NCBI GenBank assembly: GCA_944386045.1
Contig: CALWZO010000007.1
Span: 1-64,000, forward strand
DNA: 64,000 bases
Reading direction: 5' to 3'
DNA from: an uncultured Clostridia bacterium
GTDB taxonomy: Bacteria; Bacillota; Clostridia; Oscillospirales; Ruminococcaceae
Shown piece by piece: positions 17,533 through 25,622 of this stretch (the first letter of the stretch is position 1; the number at the start of each line of letters is the position of its first letter). The notes beneath the pieces were generated by a model. The model searched no databases, was not told the origin of the DNA, and saw only the letters and a program-made list of their open reading frames with translations. Both the position numbers and the translations under genes were made by a program.

Positions 17533-20097
17533 TTATTGCAGAAAACTTCTGACAGCCTCTTCAACAGCTTCAACTTCTTCGGCAAAAGCAGATGCGGACA
17601 GCCTTAAGGCACCATGGCCCAGTATTATAATCTGCTCCAGGCCGTCGGATGTGGCCACTCTTACTTTGTAATTCTTTGCAATCTGTCGTGTGACCTTTTC
17701 AATGTACATATCGGCTGTTTCTGCTTCTTTTGTATATACTATTGTTATATTGTGATATTTGGATATTTCGCCCACATTACCTTTTACCTTATATGCGTCA
17801 AACACCAGGATTACTTCGCATTTCTGAAAACCCCGGTAGTTACACAGGATATTTGCCAGCTGATGCCTGGCCGCTTCGATATCTTCTGCGGCCGTTTTTT
17901 TCAGCCTGTCCCAGGCAAATATTATGTTATACCCGTCTACAAGCAAAAATTCTTTGTCAAATTTCTTCGCCTGCGTACGCTTTTCGGGCATTATTTTTTC
18001 TTTCGGAGCAGATTTAAGGGCAAGATATTTGTCGGTTTTTATTTTTCCGTAGGTCTGCTCGAATATTTTCAGCAGTTCTTTGTCGTCTTCCAGCGAAGAA
18101 TAATATCCGGCAACTTGTGAAGGGGTTATCCTGCGTACTTTCACGGCTTCCTCTTTTTTCTCCTTCAAAAACCGCGGCAGGTGCATTTTGTTTTTTACAT
18201 CATCCCACTTTACCACTATCCCTGCACCATGGGTGCAGAAAACCGAATCTGCTGTGTTTTCCGTATCGCTCCGCCGGTTATATCCGATATTTTCAATCAC
18301 CTGCCGGCTGTTGTGACAGGGCATATATCCTTTGAATTTCAGGGATATCCTGCCTTTACCTTTGGTAAAGCCCAAAAGCTCGGTATTATAGGAATTGATT
18401 TCGCTTACCGGCGCCTCTCCGCGCAGTATTGAATACATTTCGTTCTGTTCCGGCCGCCGGAAACTGCCGCTCATGCGCTGGATATCGGTTATAACCCTGC
18501 CGATACTTTCTGACGGCACCCAAATTTCAAAATCATACCATGGCTCCAGCAAAACGCTTTGCGCCTGCATAAGCCCGTTTCTGACAGCGCGGTAAGTGGC
18601 CTGTCTGAAATCTCCGCCTTCGGTGTGCTTTATGTGCGCACGCCCGTTTACAAGGGTAATTTTCATATCAGTTATGGGAGAACCTGTCAGGACGCCTATG
18701 TGAGTTTTTTCCGCAAGGTGTGTAAGTATAAGCCTTTGCCAGTTCCTGTCCAGTTTGTCCTCGCTGCACAGGCTTTCAAACACCAGACCCTGCCCCTGTT
18801 TCAGCGGCTCCATAAGCAGGTGGACCTCCGCGTAATGCCTCAGCGGCTCAAAATGGCCGACGCCTTCCACGGTATCGGTTATGGTTTCTTTGTACAGAAC
18901 ACTTCCGCTGTCAAAGTCCATATCTATTCCAAATCGGGAGAAAAACACCGATTTTATAACTTCCAGCTGTATTTCTCCCATAAGGCTGATGTGAATTTCC
19001 TTTTTTATCTCGTTCCAGCTTACATGAAGCTGCGGCTCTTCCTCTTCCAACTGTCGGAAAAAGCCCAGGACTGTGGGCGTGTCGTATTTTTTGTCAAATA
19101 TGGCCCTGTAATTGAATATGGCCTGCATCTGAAAGGCTTCATCGCTTTTTTCGCTGCCCAGTCCCTGCCCCGGATAAGTGTGTGTCAGTCCGGAAACCGC
19201 GCAGACTGTGCCGGCGCCGACAGTTGTTTCTGTTTTGAATTTTTCACCGGTGTATAGCCTGATGCTGTTTATCTTTTCTTTAAAAATGTCACCGCTTTTA
19301 TCTTTTTGGGAGATGGTGTCTTTTACTGACATGCTCCCGCCGGTAACTTTTAAAAATGTCAGCCTTTCATTTTTGTCATAAGTGATTTTAAAAACCTTGG
19401 CGCCAAATGTTTCGCTGTACTGTTTTTCCGATGTATATTTTGACAGGCAGTTCAAAAATTCCTCCGTGCCCTGCATTTTCAGTGCAGAGCCGAAAAAGCA
19501 AGGGAATATCTTTCGGGAAAATATTGCCCGGCTGACAACCTCATCAGAAATCCGGCCCTGTGATATATAGCTGTCCATAGCCTGTTCATCACGCAGGGCG
19601 ATCTCTTCCATCAGCTGCCGCTGCGGTATGTCAAAATTCACACAGTCCGCCGAAATCTCTTTTTTCAGCCGTTCAAAAACCCGCTGACCGTCAGATGTCG
19701 GCAGGTCCATTTTATTTATAAATATAAATGTAGGTATATTGTAGCTTTTCAGCAGATGCCAAAGGGTAAGAGTGTGGCTTTGCACACCTTCAGATGCTGA
19801 AACAAGCAGCACCGCACAGTCCAGCACCTGCAAGACCCTTTCCGCCTCCGGCGAGAAATCCACATGTCCCGGTGTGTCCAAAAGGTAAATCTGCATATCC
19901 TGCAGGTTCAGCACCGCCTGTTTGGAAAAGACCGTTATGCCCCTGCTGCGCTCTATTTCATTGGTGTCCAGCGTGCTGTCCCCGTGATCCACCCTCCCCG
20001 CCTTTCTTATGCTTCCGCAGGCATACAGCAGACTTTCTGAAAATGTGGTTTTTCCGCTGTCTACATGAGCCAGTATTCCCATTGTAAGTTTTTTCAT
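17533..20097 (-). CDS. TetM-like ribosomal GTPase fused to a YacP/Rae1-type NYN domain
   Basis: An 854-residue two-part protein. Residues 1 to ~680 are an EF-G/TetM-type GTPase: P-loop HVDSGKTT near residue 11, RGITV, DTPGHVDF at 74-81, NKMD at 128-131, and a domain IV resembling tetracycline ribosomal protection proteins. Residues ~712-854 are a complete NYN domain of the YacP type: LLVDGYNII, VFDAY, AETADMYIE and VATSDGLEQ hold the acidic metal-binding residues, then GALRLSA. YacP of Bacillus subtilis is Rae1, a ribosome-dependent mRNA endonuclease. A GTPase that enters the A site joined to an A-site nuclease suggests ribosome rescue or translation-linked mRNA cleavage. Whether it also protects from tetracycline cannot be judged. 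Confidence 0.85.
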   Translation of the reverse strand: MKKLTMGILAHVDSGKTTFSESLLYACGSIRKAGRVDHGDSTLDTNEIERSRGITVFSKQAVLNLQDMQIYLLDTPGHVDFSPEAERVLQVLDCAVLLVSASEGVQSHTLTLWHLLKSYNIPTFIFINKMDLPTSDGQRVFERLKKEISADCVNFDIPQRQLMEEIALRDEQAMDSYISQGRISDEVVSRAIFSRKIFPCFFGSALKMQGTEEFLNCLSKYTSEKQYSETFGAKVFKITYDKNERLTFLKVTGGSMSVKDTISQKDKSGDIFKEKINSIRLYTGEKFKTETTVGAGTVCAVSGLTHTYPGQGLGSEKSDEAFQMQAIFNYRAIFDKKYDTPTVLGFFRQLEEEEPQLHVSWNEIKKEIHISLMGEIQLEVIKSVFFSRFGIDMDFDSGSVLYKETITDTVEGVGHFEPLRHYAEVHLLMEPLKQGQGLVFESLCSEDKLDRNWQRLILTHLAEKTHIGVLTGSPITDMKITLVNGRAHIKHTEGGDFRQATYRAVRNGLMQAQSVLLEPWYDFEIWVPSESIGRVITDIQRMSGSFRRPEQNEMYSILRGEAPVSEINSYNTELLGFTKGKGRISLKFKGYMPCHNSRQVIENIGYNRRSDTENTADSVFCTHGAGIVVKWDDVKNKMHLPRFLKEKKEEAVKVRRITPSQVAGYYSSLEDDKELLKIFEQTYGKIKTDKYLALKSAPKEKIMPEKRTQAKKFDKEFLLVDGYNIIFAWDRLKKTAAEDIEAARHQLANILCNYRGFQKCEVILVFDAYKVKGNVGEISKYHNITIVYTKEAETADMYIEKVTRQIAKNYKVRVATSDGLEQIIILGHGALRLSASAFAEEVEAVEEAVRSFLQ

Positions 20098-20139
20098 AAA
20101 TTACCAGTCCTGTAAAAATTTTTATCCTGTTGCCACAGT

Positions 20140-20886
20140 TTACTTGTTCCAGACAAAGTCTAGATTCTCCTTGTCTGAAAGCTGCCGGCTGTAATTGTAA
20201 CCAAGCCTGTTAAAGCCTGTAAGCTGCCGCGATGTTTGCACATTGTTTTCCGCCATATAGCGCACCATTTCGCCCCTGGCCATCTTGCATTTTGTGGCTT
20301 TTTCTACCAGCTTGCCTTTTACATACTCGCCAAAAACAACAGTGACAAATTTCGTATTGCTGTCTATGTGTTTTTTAATTACCTTTGAATATTCCTCTGA
20401 TGCCAGATTTATAATTTCTCCCCGGCCGTCACATACATAACGGCAAATTTCGTCAGACCAATAATCATACAGGTCTTTTCTGCCGTCAACTGGCAGTTTT
20501 GCGCCCATTTCCAGGCGGTAAGGCGCGACACCGTCAAAAGGTTTCAGCGCGCCGTAAAAACCGGAAAGTATAAACAAATGTTCCTGTATGTATTTCAGCT
20601 GGTCTGTATCAAAAACCGACGGTGCCATATATTTGTACCGTATCCCGTCATAGCTGAGTATGGCCGGCGTAAGGTTGGAGCGCAGGTTGATGTTTTGCAA
20701 TCTTTCATAATTCATCTGCGCTATTTTGTCGTTGCATTTCCACAGTTTTTTCAGCCGTGCATAATCCATGGACTGCAAGATATCTTTTATAATTTCTGTT
20801 TTGGACAAAAAATGCGGCAGACCGGCACATTCCAGGCTGTCAGTGTCGTAAACCATCTGTTTTGCCGGGGAAATTATTATCTTCAT
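20140..20886 (-). CDS. yaaA: YaaA family peroxide stress protein
   Basis: A 248-residue protein of the YaaA/DUF328 family. It begins MKIIISPAKQM, the family signature, and includes LSGFYGALKPFDGVAPYRLEMG and, near the C-terminus, KCKMARGEMVRYM and TGFNRLGYNYS. In Escherichia coli YaaA limits intracellular free iron and oxidative DNA damage under peroxide stress, and structural work shows DNA binding. Length is typical. It lies 42 bases upstream of the TetM-NYN gene in the same direction. The start lies after GGCGG-like bases. Confidence 0.9.
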   Translation of the reverse strand: MKIIISPAKQMVYDTDSLECAGLPHFLSKTEIIKDILQSMDYARLKKLWKCNDKIAQMNYERLQNINLRSNLTPAILSYDGIRYKYMAPSVFDTDQLKYIQEHLFILSGFYGALKPFDGVAPYRLEMGAKLPVDGRKDLYDYWSDEICRYVCDGRGEIINLASEEYSKVIKKHIDSNTKFVTVVFGEYVKGKLVEKATKCKMARGEMVRYMAENNVQTSRQLTGFNRLGYNYSRQLSDKENLDFVWNK

Positions 20887-20918
20887 TTTTATACCGCCTT
20901 TCCTACCCTATAAACAAA

Positions 20919-20939
20919 AAACCCGCTTGCCGCGGGTTT
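20919..20939 (-). terminator. terminator of tRNA-Ala(CGC)
   Basis: ACCCGC and GCGGGT flank a 5-base loop just past the tRNA 3' end, and the leftward reading ends in a T run. Confidence 0.8.
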
Positions 20940-20945
20940 AAATTT

Positions 20946-21021
20946 TGGTGGAGACGATCGGACTTGAACCGACTACCTCTACAATGCGAATGTAGCGCTC
21001 TTCCAGGTGAGCTACGCCCCC
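20946..21021 (-). tRNA. tRNA-Ala (anticodon CGC)
   Basis: Read leftward the 76-base gene folds into a full cloverleaf. The acceptor stem pairs GGGGGCG with CGTCTCC. The anticodon arm is CTACA-TTCGCAT-TGTAG with anticodon CGC, and the T arm contains GGTTCAAGTCC. The terminal CCA is encoded. It is almost identical to the tRNA-Ala at 29969-30044 outside the anticodon arm. Confidence 0.95.
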
Positions 21022-21037
21022 AAATCTTACTCTTATA

Positions 21038-21065
21038 ATTATACTATTGTTTTTATTTTTGTCAA
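21038..21065 (-). promoter_or_regulatory. promoter of tRNA-Ala(CGC)
   Basis: Leftward TTGACA (21065-21060) and TATAAT (21043-21038) are separated by 16 bases, 17 bases before the tRNA. Confidence 0.8.
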
Positions 21066-21201
21066 CGGAAAAATATAGTTGTTTTTACCTGATATAATGT
21101 ATTTTTATATGTAACGGAAATAAAGCTTTTTTTCAAAATTCTTTGTTTTCAACAGTTTAAAAAATCAAAAAATAACTTTTTTCGATTGTTGCCGCAAGGC
21201 A

Positions 21202-21230
21202 TTTACAAGCCGCCGGTGCTGTGATAAAAT
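21202..21230 (+). promoter_or_regulatory. promoter of the MATE gene
   Basis: TTTACA (21202-21207) and TAAAAT (21225-21230) are separated by 17 bases, shortly before the ribosome site. Confidence 0.6.
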
Positions 21231-21258
21231 CAATGGTATTTTGAGCAAGAGGAATATT

Positions 21259-22617
21259 ATGAAAAGAACTGTTGATTTGGGAAAAGATAATATTTTTTCA
21301 TTGGTATTGAAACTGGCACTGCCGTCGATGCTGGCGCAGTTTGTAAATGTTCTGTACAACATCGTGGACAGAATGTTTATCGGAAACATACCCAATATCG
21401 GAGATATTGCCCTGGCGGGCGTGGGTGTGTGCAGTCCTATTGTGACGATGCTGACATCTTTCGGCAGCCTGATAGGCGTCGGCGGAAGCGTATATATGGC
21501 CACAAAAATGGGACGGGGTGACATGCAGAAAGCAAAGGAAATTATGTACAATTCCTTTGTGGCTCTGCTGGGGTTGTCCTTTGTGCTGACAATTGTTTTC
21601 CTGTTTACAAAAGGCTATCTGCTGAATTGGTTCGGTGCCAGCAGTGAAACATTTGTTTATGCCAACCGGTATGTCACCATATACACTTTGGGTGCTGTCT
21701 TTGCCATATTCTCGCTGGGTATGAACTATTTCATCACCTGCCAGGGATTTGCAGGAACGGCGATGTTCAGCGTTGTTATCGGCGCACTGACAAACATAGT
21801 GCTGGATTATGTGTTTGTTTTCAAACTGGGTATGGAAGTGCCCGGTGCAGCGTGGGCCACTGTAATTTCGCAGATGTTGTCCTGCTGTTGGATAATGCGG
21901 TTTATATTTGGTAAAAAAATAAAGATAAAGGTGGAAAAACAGCCGATATCCGCCGCTGTTATTTCCAAAATATGCAAACTGGGTTTCTCTCCTTTTATTA
22001 TTCTGGCCACCGACAGTATAATTTTGATTATCCTGAACACTGTTTTGCAGTATCACGGCGGACGGGAGATGGGCGACAAGCTGATTTCCGCCGCAACGAT
22101 AGTCCAAAGCTATATGCTGATGATATCCGGCCCACTGATCGGTATAACCACCGGAACACAGGCTATCATAAGCTATAACTATGGCGCACAGAACAGAGAA
22201 AGAGTTATGACAGCAGTCAAACATATAATGACATTGGCGGTTTCTTTCTGCGCTGTGATGTTTGTAATTTCCAGGGTTGCGCCGCAGTATTTTGTACTGC
22301 TGTTCACTCAAAACGAACGGGCGGTGCGGCTGGCAAAATGGAGCATTCAGGCATATACCCTGGGTATAATAATAATGGCTTTGCAGTACGAGTCTGTAGA
22401 CGCACTGACAGCGCTGGGCAAAACAAAGGTTTCATTGTTTTTGTCATTATTCAGAAAGTTCACCTTTGTGGCAATGACACTGCTGCTGCCGATACTGTTC
22501 AACGCACAGGCGACATTCTACGCCGAAACAGTGGCCGACAGCGTGTGCGGCCTGCTCAGCTTCTATGTGTTTACGAATATTTTGAAAAGCCTGCATTTTT
22601 ACGAATATTCCAACTGA
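21259..22617 (+). CDS. MATE family multidrug/Na+ antiporter
   Basis: A 452-residue polytopic exporter with about twelve membrane helices in two repeats. The first helix region has LALPSMLAQFVNVLYNIVDRMFIG, the usual MATE opening, and the matching site in the second half is LGFSPFIILATDSIILIILN. MATE proteins expel cationic drugs or metabolites in exchange for Na+ or H+. I use the ATG at 21259, behind AAGAGG; a TTG six codons earlier overlaps that site. It lies between tRNA-Ala(CGC) and the CRISPR array and ends at a strong terminator. Confidence 0.9.
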   Translation: MKRTVDLGKDNIFSLVLKLALPSMLAQFVNVLYNIVDRMFIGNIPNIGDIALAGVGVCSPIVTMLTSFGSLIGVGGSVYMATKMGRGDMQKAKEIMYNSFVALLGLSFVLTIVFLFTKGYLLNWFGASSETFVYANRYVTIYTLGAVFAIFSLGMNYFITCQGFAGTAMFSVVIGALTNIVLDYVFVFKLGMEVPGAAWATVISQMLSCCWIMRFIFGKKIKIKVEKQPISAAVISKICKLGFSPFIILATDSIILIILNTVLQYHGGREMGDKLISAATIVQSYMLMISGPLIGITTGTQAIISYNYGAQNRERVMTAVKHIMTLAVSFCAVMFVISRVAPQYFVLLFTQNERAVRLAKWSIQAYTLGIIIMALQYESVDALTALGKTKVSLFLSLFRKFTFVAMTLLLPILFNAQATFYAETVADSVCGLLSFYVFTNILKSLHFYEYSN

Positions 22618-22620
22618 ATA

Positions 22621-22648
22621 AAAAAGCGCGGATTTCCGCGCATTTTTT
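22621..22648 (+). terminator. terminator of the MATE gene
   Basis: GCGCGGA and TCCGCGC flank a 2-base loop with an A run before and six T after. Confidence 0.9.
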
Positions 22649-22703
22649 ATTGACCTTATTTTATAAACAGTATATAATATATTCAAATAGAATATGGCTC
22701 TTA

Positions 22704-22736
22704 TTGGGTTCAATATTTATTTTTGTATAGTAGGGT
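22704..22736 (+). repeat. eroded CRISPR repeat remnant
   Basis: This stretch keeps TATTTATTTTTG-TATAGTA of the repeat with one base lost and the ends changed. Its end lies 135 bases before the end of the next degenerate repeat, close to two array units of 66. It marks the decayed old end of the array. Confidence 0.55.
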
Positions 22737-22834
22737 AAAAATTTAAGGAAAGGTGCTGTTGCAACAAACTGCTGATTTTAAAAATATGATATTTCTGCAT
22801 AGGTGAAAATCGCCGACAATTTTTTGCCGGCTTG

Positions 22835-25243
22835 GATTTTTATGCCTATTTATTTTTGGGTATAGTATAATCATAAAATGCTATATGTTCGCCATTATCA
22901 AGTTGTAGTTCCCTATTTATTTTTGGTATAGTATAATTATGTCGGCTCAGGGATATCTTTTTTAAGAGTTGTAGTTCCCTATTTATTTTTGGTATAGTAT
23001 AATTCGATAACTTCCCAGTTATCATAATTTACAGTTGTAGTTCCCTATTTATTTTTGGTATAGTATAATTCCGTCAAGTTTAAATCAACATGTTCGTCAG
23101 TTGTAGTTCCCTATTTATTTTTGGTATAGTATAATAATGAATATATCAGCAGACAAGCGGCTATTGTTGTAGTTCCCTATTTATTTTTGGTATAGTATAA
23201 TGCAACAACCGGCTGGCCGTCATATCTTGCAGTTGTAGTTCCCTATTTATTTTTGGTATAGTATAATGCTATCTTTGTTAATAGTGTAGATTTACCAGTT
23301 GTAGTTCCCTATTTATTTTTGGTATAGTATAATACCTTTTTACAAAGATACATATTATCTGTTGTTGTAGTTCCCTATTTATTTTTGGTATAGTATAATA
23401 GATTAAAATGATAATTAAAATATCTGCGCGTTGTAGTTCCCTATTTATTTTTGGTATAGTATAATTTTAAACTATTTTTCCCAATAATAGCAGGAGTTGT
23501 AGTTCCCTATTTATTTTTGGTATAGTATAATGGAGACGGAAGCGCCGAGGTAAAATAATCAGTTGTAGTTCCCTATTTATTTTTGGTATAGTATAATCGA
23601 AGGATTGGCGGATACGCTGCTATTTCGGTTGTAGTTCCCTATTTATTTTTGGTATAGTATAATAGCCCTCTATCCTGCCGGCATAGCCGTCAAGTTGTAG
23701 TTCCCTATTTATTTTTGGTATAGTATAATTTCCGTTCTTTCTTCCTGGTGCTTTTAAAAGTTGTAGTTCCCTATTTATTTTTGGTATAGTATAATTCCAT
23801 GTCGGTAATAGTTTCCAGGGCACTGTTGTAGTTCCCTATTTATTTTTGGTATAGTATAATTTGGAACAAAGACCGTGAAAATGTACAGCAGTTGTAGTTC
23901 CCTATTTATTTTTGGTATAGTATAATACATTAAACCAACGATTACCTGAAACAGTTGTTGTAGTTCCCTATTTATTTTTGGTATAGTATAATTTTTTCTT
24001 ACAATCATCATAAGAAAAACGAGTTGTAGTTCCCTATTTATTTTTGGTATAGTATAATGGGGGAAGTGCTTACGCAGCTAATAAGGAGGTTGTAGTTCCC
24101 TATTTATTTTTGGTATAGTATAATATTATATAGCGAACACCGTCAGGGGAAGGAGTTGTAGTTCCCTATTTATTTTTGGTATAGTATAATATTTGCAATT
24201 TGTTCCGTTCTTTCTTCCTGGTTGTAGTTCCCTATTTATTTTTGGTATAGTATAATACCGCATAAAAACGGTGCGATCCATTTTCAGTTGTAGTTCCCTA
24301 TTTATTTTTGGTATAGTATAATTGTTGACAAAAAAATTAGGGATTTGACGGAGTTGTAGTTCCCTATTTATTTTTGGTATAGTATAATAAAATAGAAGAC
24401 GATAAAACATCTTTAGTAGTTGTAGTTCCCTATTTATTTTTGGTATAGTATAATTAAATGGGATTTGATTATTGCTCATCCGCCGTTGTAGTTCCCTATT
24501 TATTTTTGGTATAGTATAATGCTATTTTGGTCAACAATGTTGATTTGCCGGTTGTAGTTCCCTATTTATTTTTGGTATAGTATAATTGTTGACAAAAAAA
24601 TTAGGGATTTGACTGAGTTGTAGTTCCCTATTTATTTTTGGTATAGTATAATAAAGATTAAAATAATTATCTAACATAAAATGTTGTAGTTCCCTATTTA
24701 TTTTTGGTATAGTATAATAAAAGTTGAAGAACTGAAATCAGATAAATCGTTGTAGTTCCCTATTTATTTTTGGTATAGTATAATAGTTTATCCTCATCAT
24801 CTATGTGCATTGCGGTTGTAGTTCCCTATTTATTTTTGGTATAGTATAATGCACTGTATATGTGCAAGACGACGACAAACGTTGTAGTTCCCTATTTATT
24901 TTTGGTATAGTATAATTCACGCAAAAAAGCAAGAGGTAAATATTAGTTGTAGTTCCCTATTTATTTTTGGTATAGTATAATCTCACGCAAAAAGGCAAGG
25001 GGTAAATACTAGTTGTAGTTCCCTATTTATTTTTGGTATAGTATAATTTTAAAACGAAAATACCCTTTTGTATTAGGTTGTAGTTCCCTATTTATTTTTG
25101 GTATAGTATAATGTCATTTTTCGGATACCCTCTTTATTTATTGTTGTAGTTCCCTATTTATTTTTGGTATAGTATAATCACTCTGATTCCATACTTTTCA
25201 AATATTTGTTGTAGTTCCCTATTTATTTTTGGTATAGTATAAT
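22835..25243 (+). CRISPR. type II-C CRISPR array, 36 perfect repeats plus one degenerate
   Basis: Thirty-six identical 36-bp repeats run from 22902-22937 to 25208-25243, beginning GTTGTAGTTCCC and ending TATAGTATAAT. One degenerate repeat (22835-22871) precedes them and has a changed 5' half and an extra G. There are 36 spacers, of 30 bases except five of 29 (at 23796, 24917, 25048 and 25179 among those checked, so count the 29-mers as at least four). The repeat starts like the crRNA-sense repeat of Neisseria II-C systems (GTTGTAGCTCCC), so crRNAs read on the + strand toward cas2. Every repeat ends in a perfect TATAAT, a possible internal -10 as in Neisseria and Campylobacter; the region 17 bases upstream is a poor -35. 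The anti-repeat at 29866-29901 confirms the strand. Confidence 0.97.
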
Positions 25244-25253
25244 AGGGTGCGGG

Positions 25254-25290
25254 AAAAGCCCTGAAAACAGTGCGTTTTCAGGGCTTTTTT
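25254..25290. terminator. bidirectional terminator between array and cas2
   Basis: A 15-bp perfect stem, AAAAGCCCTGAAAAC and its complement, has a 5-base loop and a T run on the + side. It begins 11 bases after the last repeat. It would end crRNA precursor transcripts coming from the left and the cas transcript coming from the right. Confidence 0.9.
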
Positions 25291-25301
25291 CCTGCAAAAA
25301 A

Positions 25302-25622
25302 TTATATGAATGTCAGCTGTTCGGCCTGGAAAGGTTTGTCGTTGTTTGTGGGTTTTCCCAGCAGTATGTGCATATTCTGATACTGCTTTTCTGTTATGGT
25401 CAGCAGACGCACCGAGCCGTTGGGCGGCAGGTTTTCTTTTATCCTTTTAAAATGCTTTTCAACGGCATCATTGCCGTTACACACCCTGGAATAAACCGAA
25501 AACTGCACCATATAGTATCCGTCTTTCAGCAAAAAGTTGCGGAAGCGTGTTGCGTTTTTCCTTTCGGATGCAGTGGTTACCGGCAGGTCAAAAAATACCA
25601 GCATACGCATAAATTTACTCAT
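25302..25622 (-). CDS. cas2: CRISPR-associated endonuclease Cas2
   Basis: A 106-residue Cas2 of the type II kind. MRMLVFFDLPV at the start gives the ferredoxin-fold strand with the conserved Asp12, followed by RNFLLKDGYYMVQFSVYSRVC. With Cas1 it forms the complex that inserts new spacers. It is the last gene of the cas9-cas1-cas2 operon and overlaps cas1 by 8 bases. It ends at the shared terminator next to the cas-proximal end of the array. No csn2 or cas4 follows, which sets the subtype as II-C. Confidence 0.95.
   Translation of the reverse strand: MSKFMRMLVFFDLPVTTASERKNATRFRNFLLKDGYYMVQFSVYSRVCNGNDAVEKHFKRIKENLPPNGSVRLLTITEKQYQNMHILLGKPTNNDKPFQAEQLTFI

Noticed and set aside
22737-22834. 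A conventional AT-rich leader at the left end of the array
   Set aside because: The adjoining repeats are degenerate, which marks the old end; no clear promoter reading into the array was found there.
23620-24479. Leftward frames that translate into a tandem YTIPKINRELQ repeat protein
   Set aside because: They are the CRISPR repeats read on the non-crRNA strand; the variable parts are spacers and there is no ribosome site.
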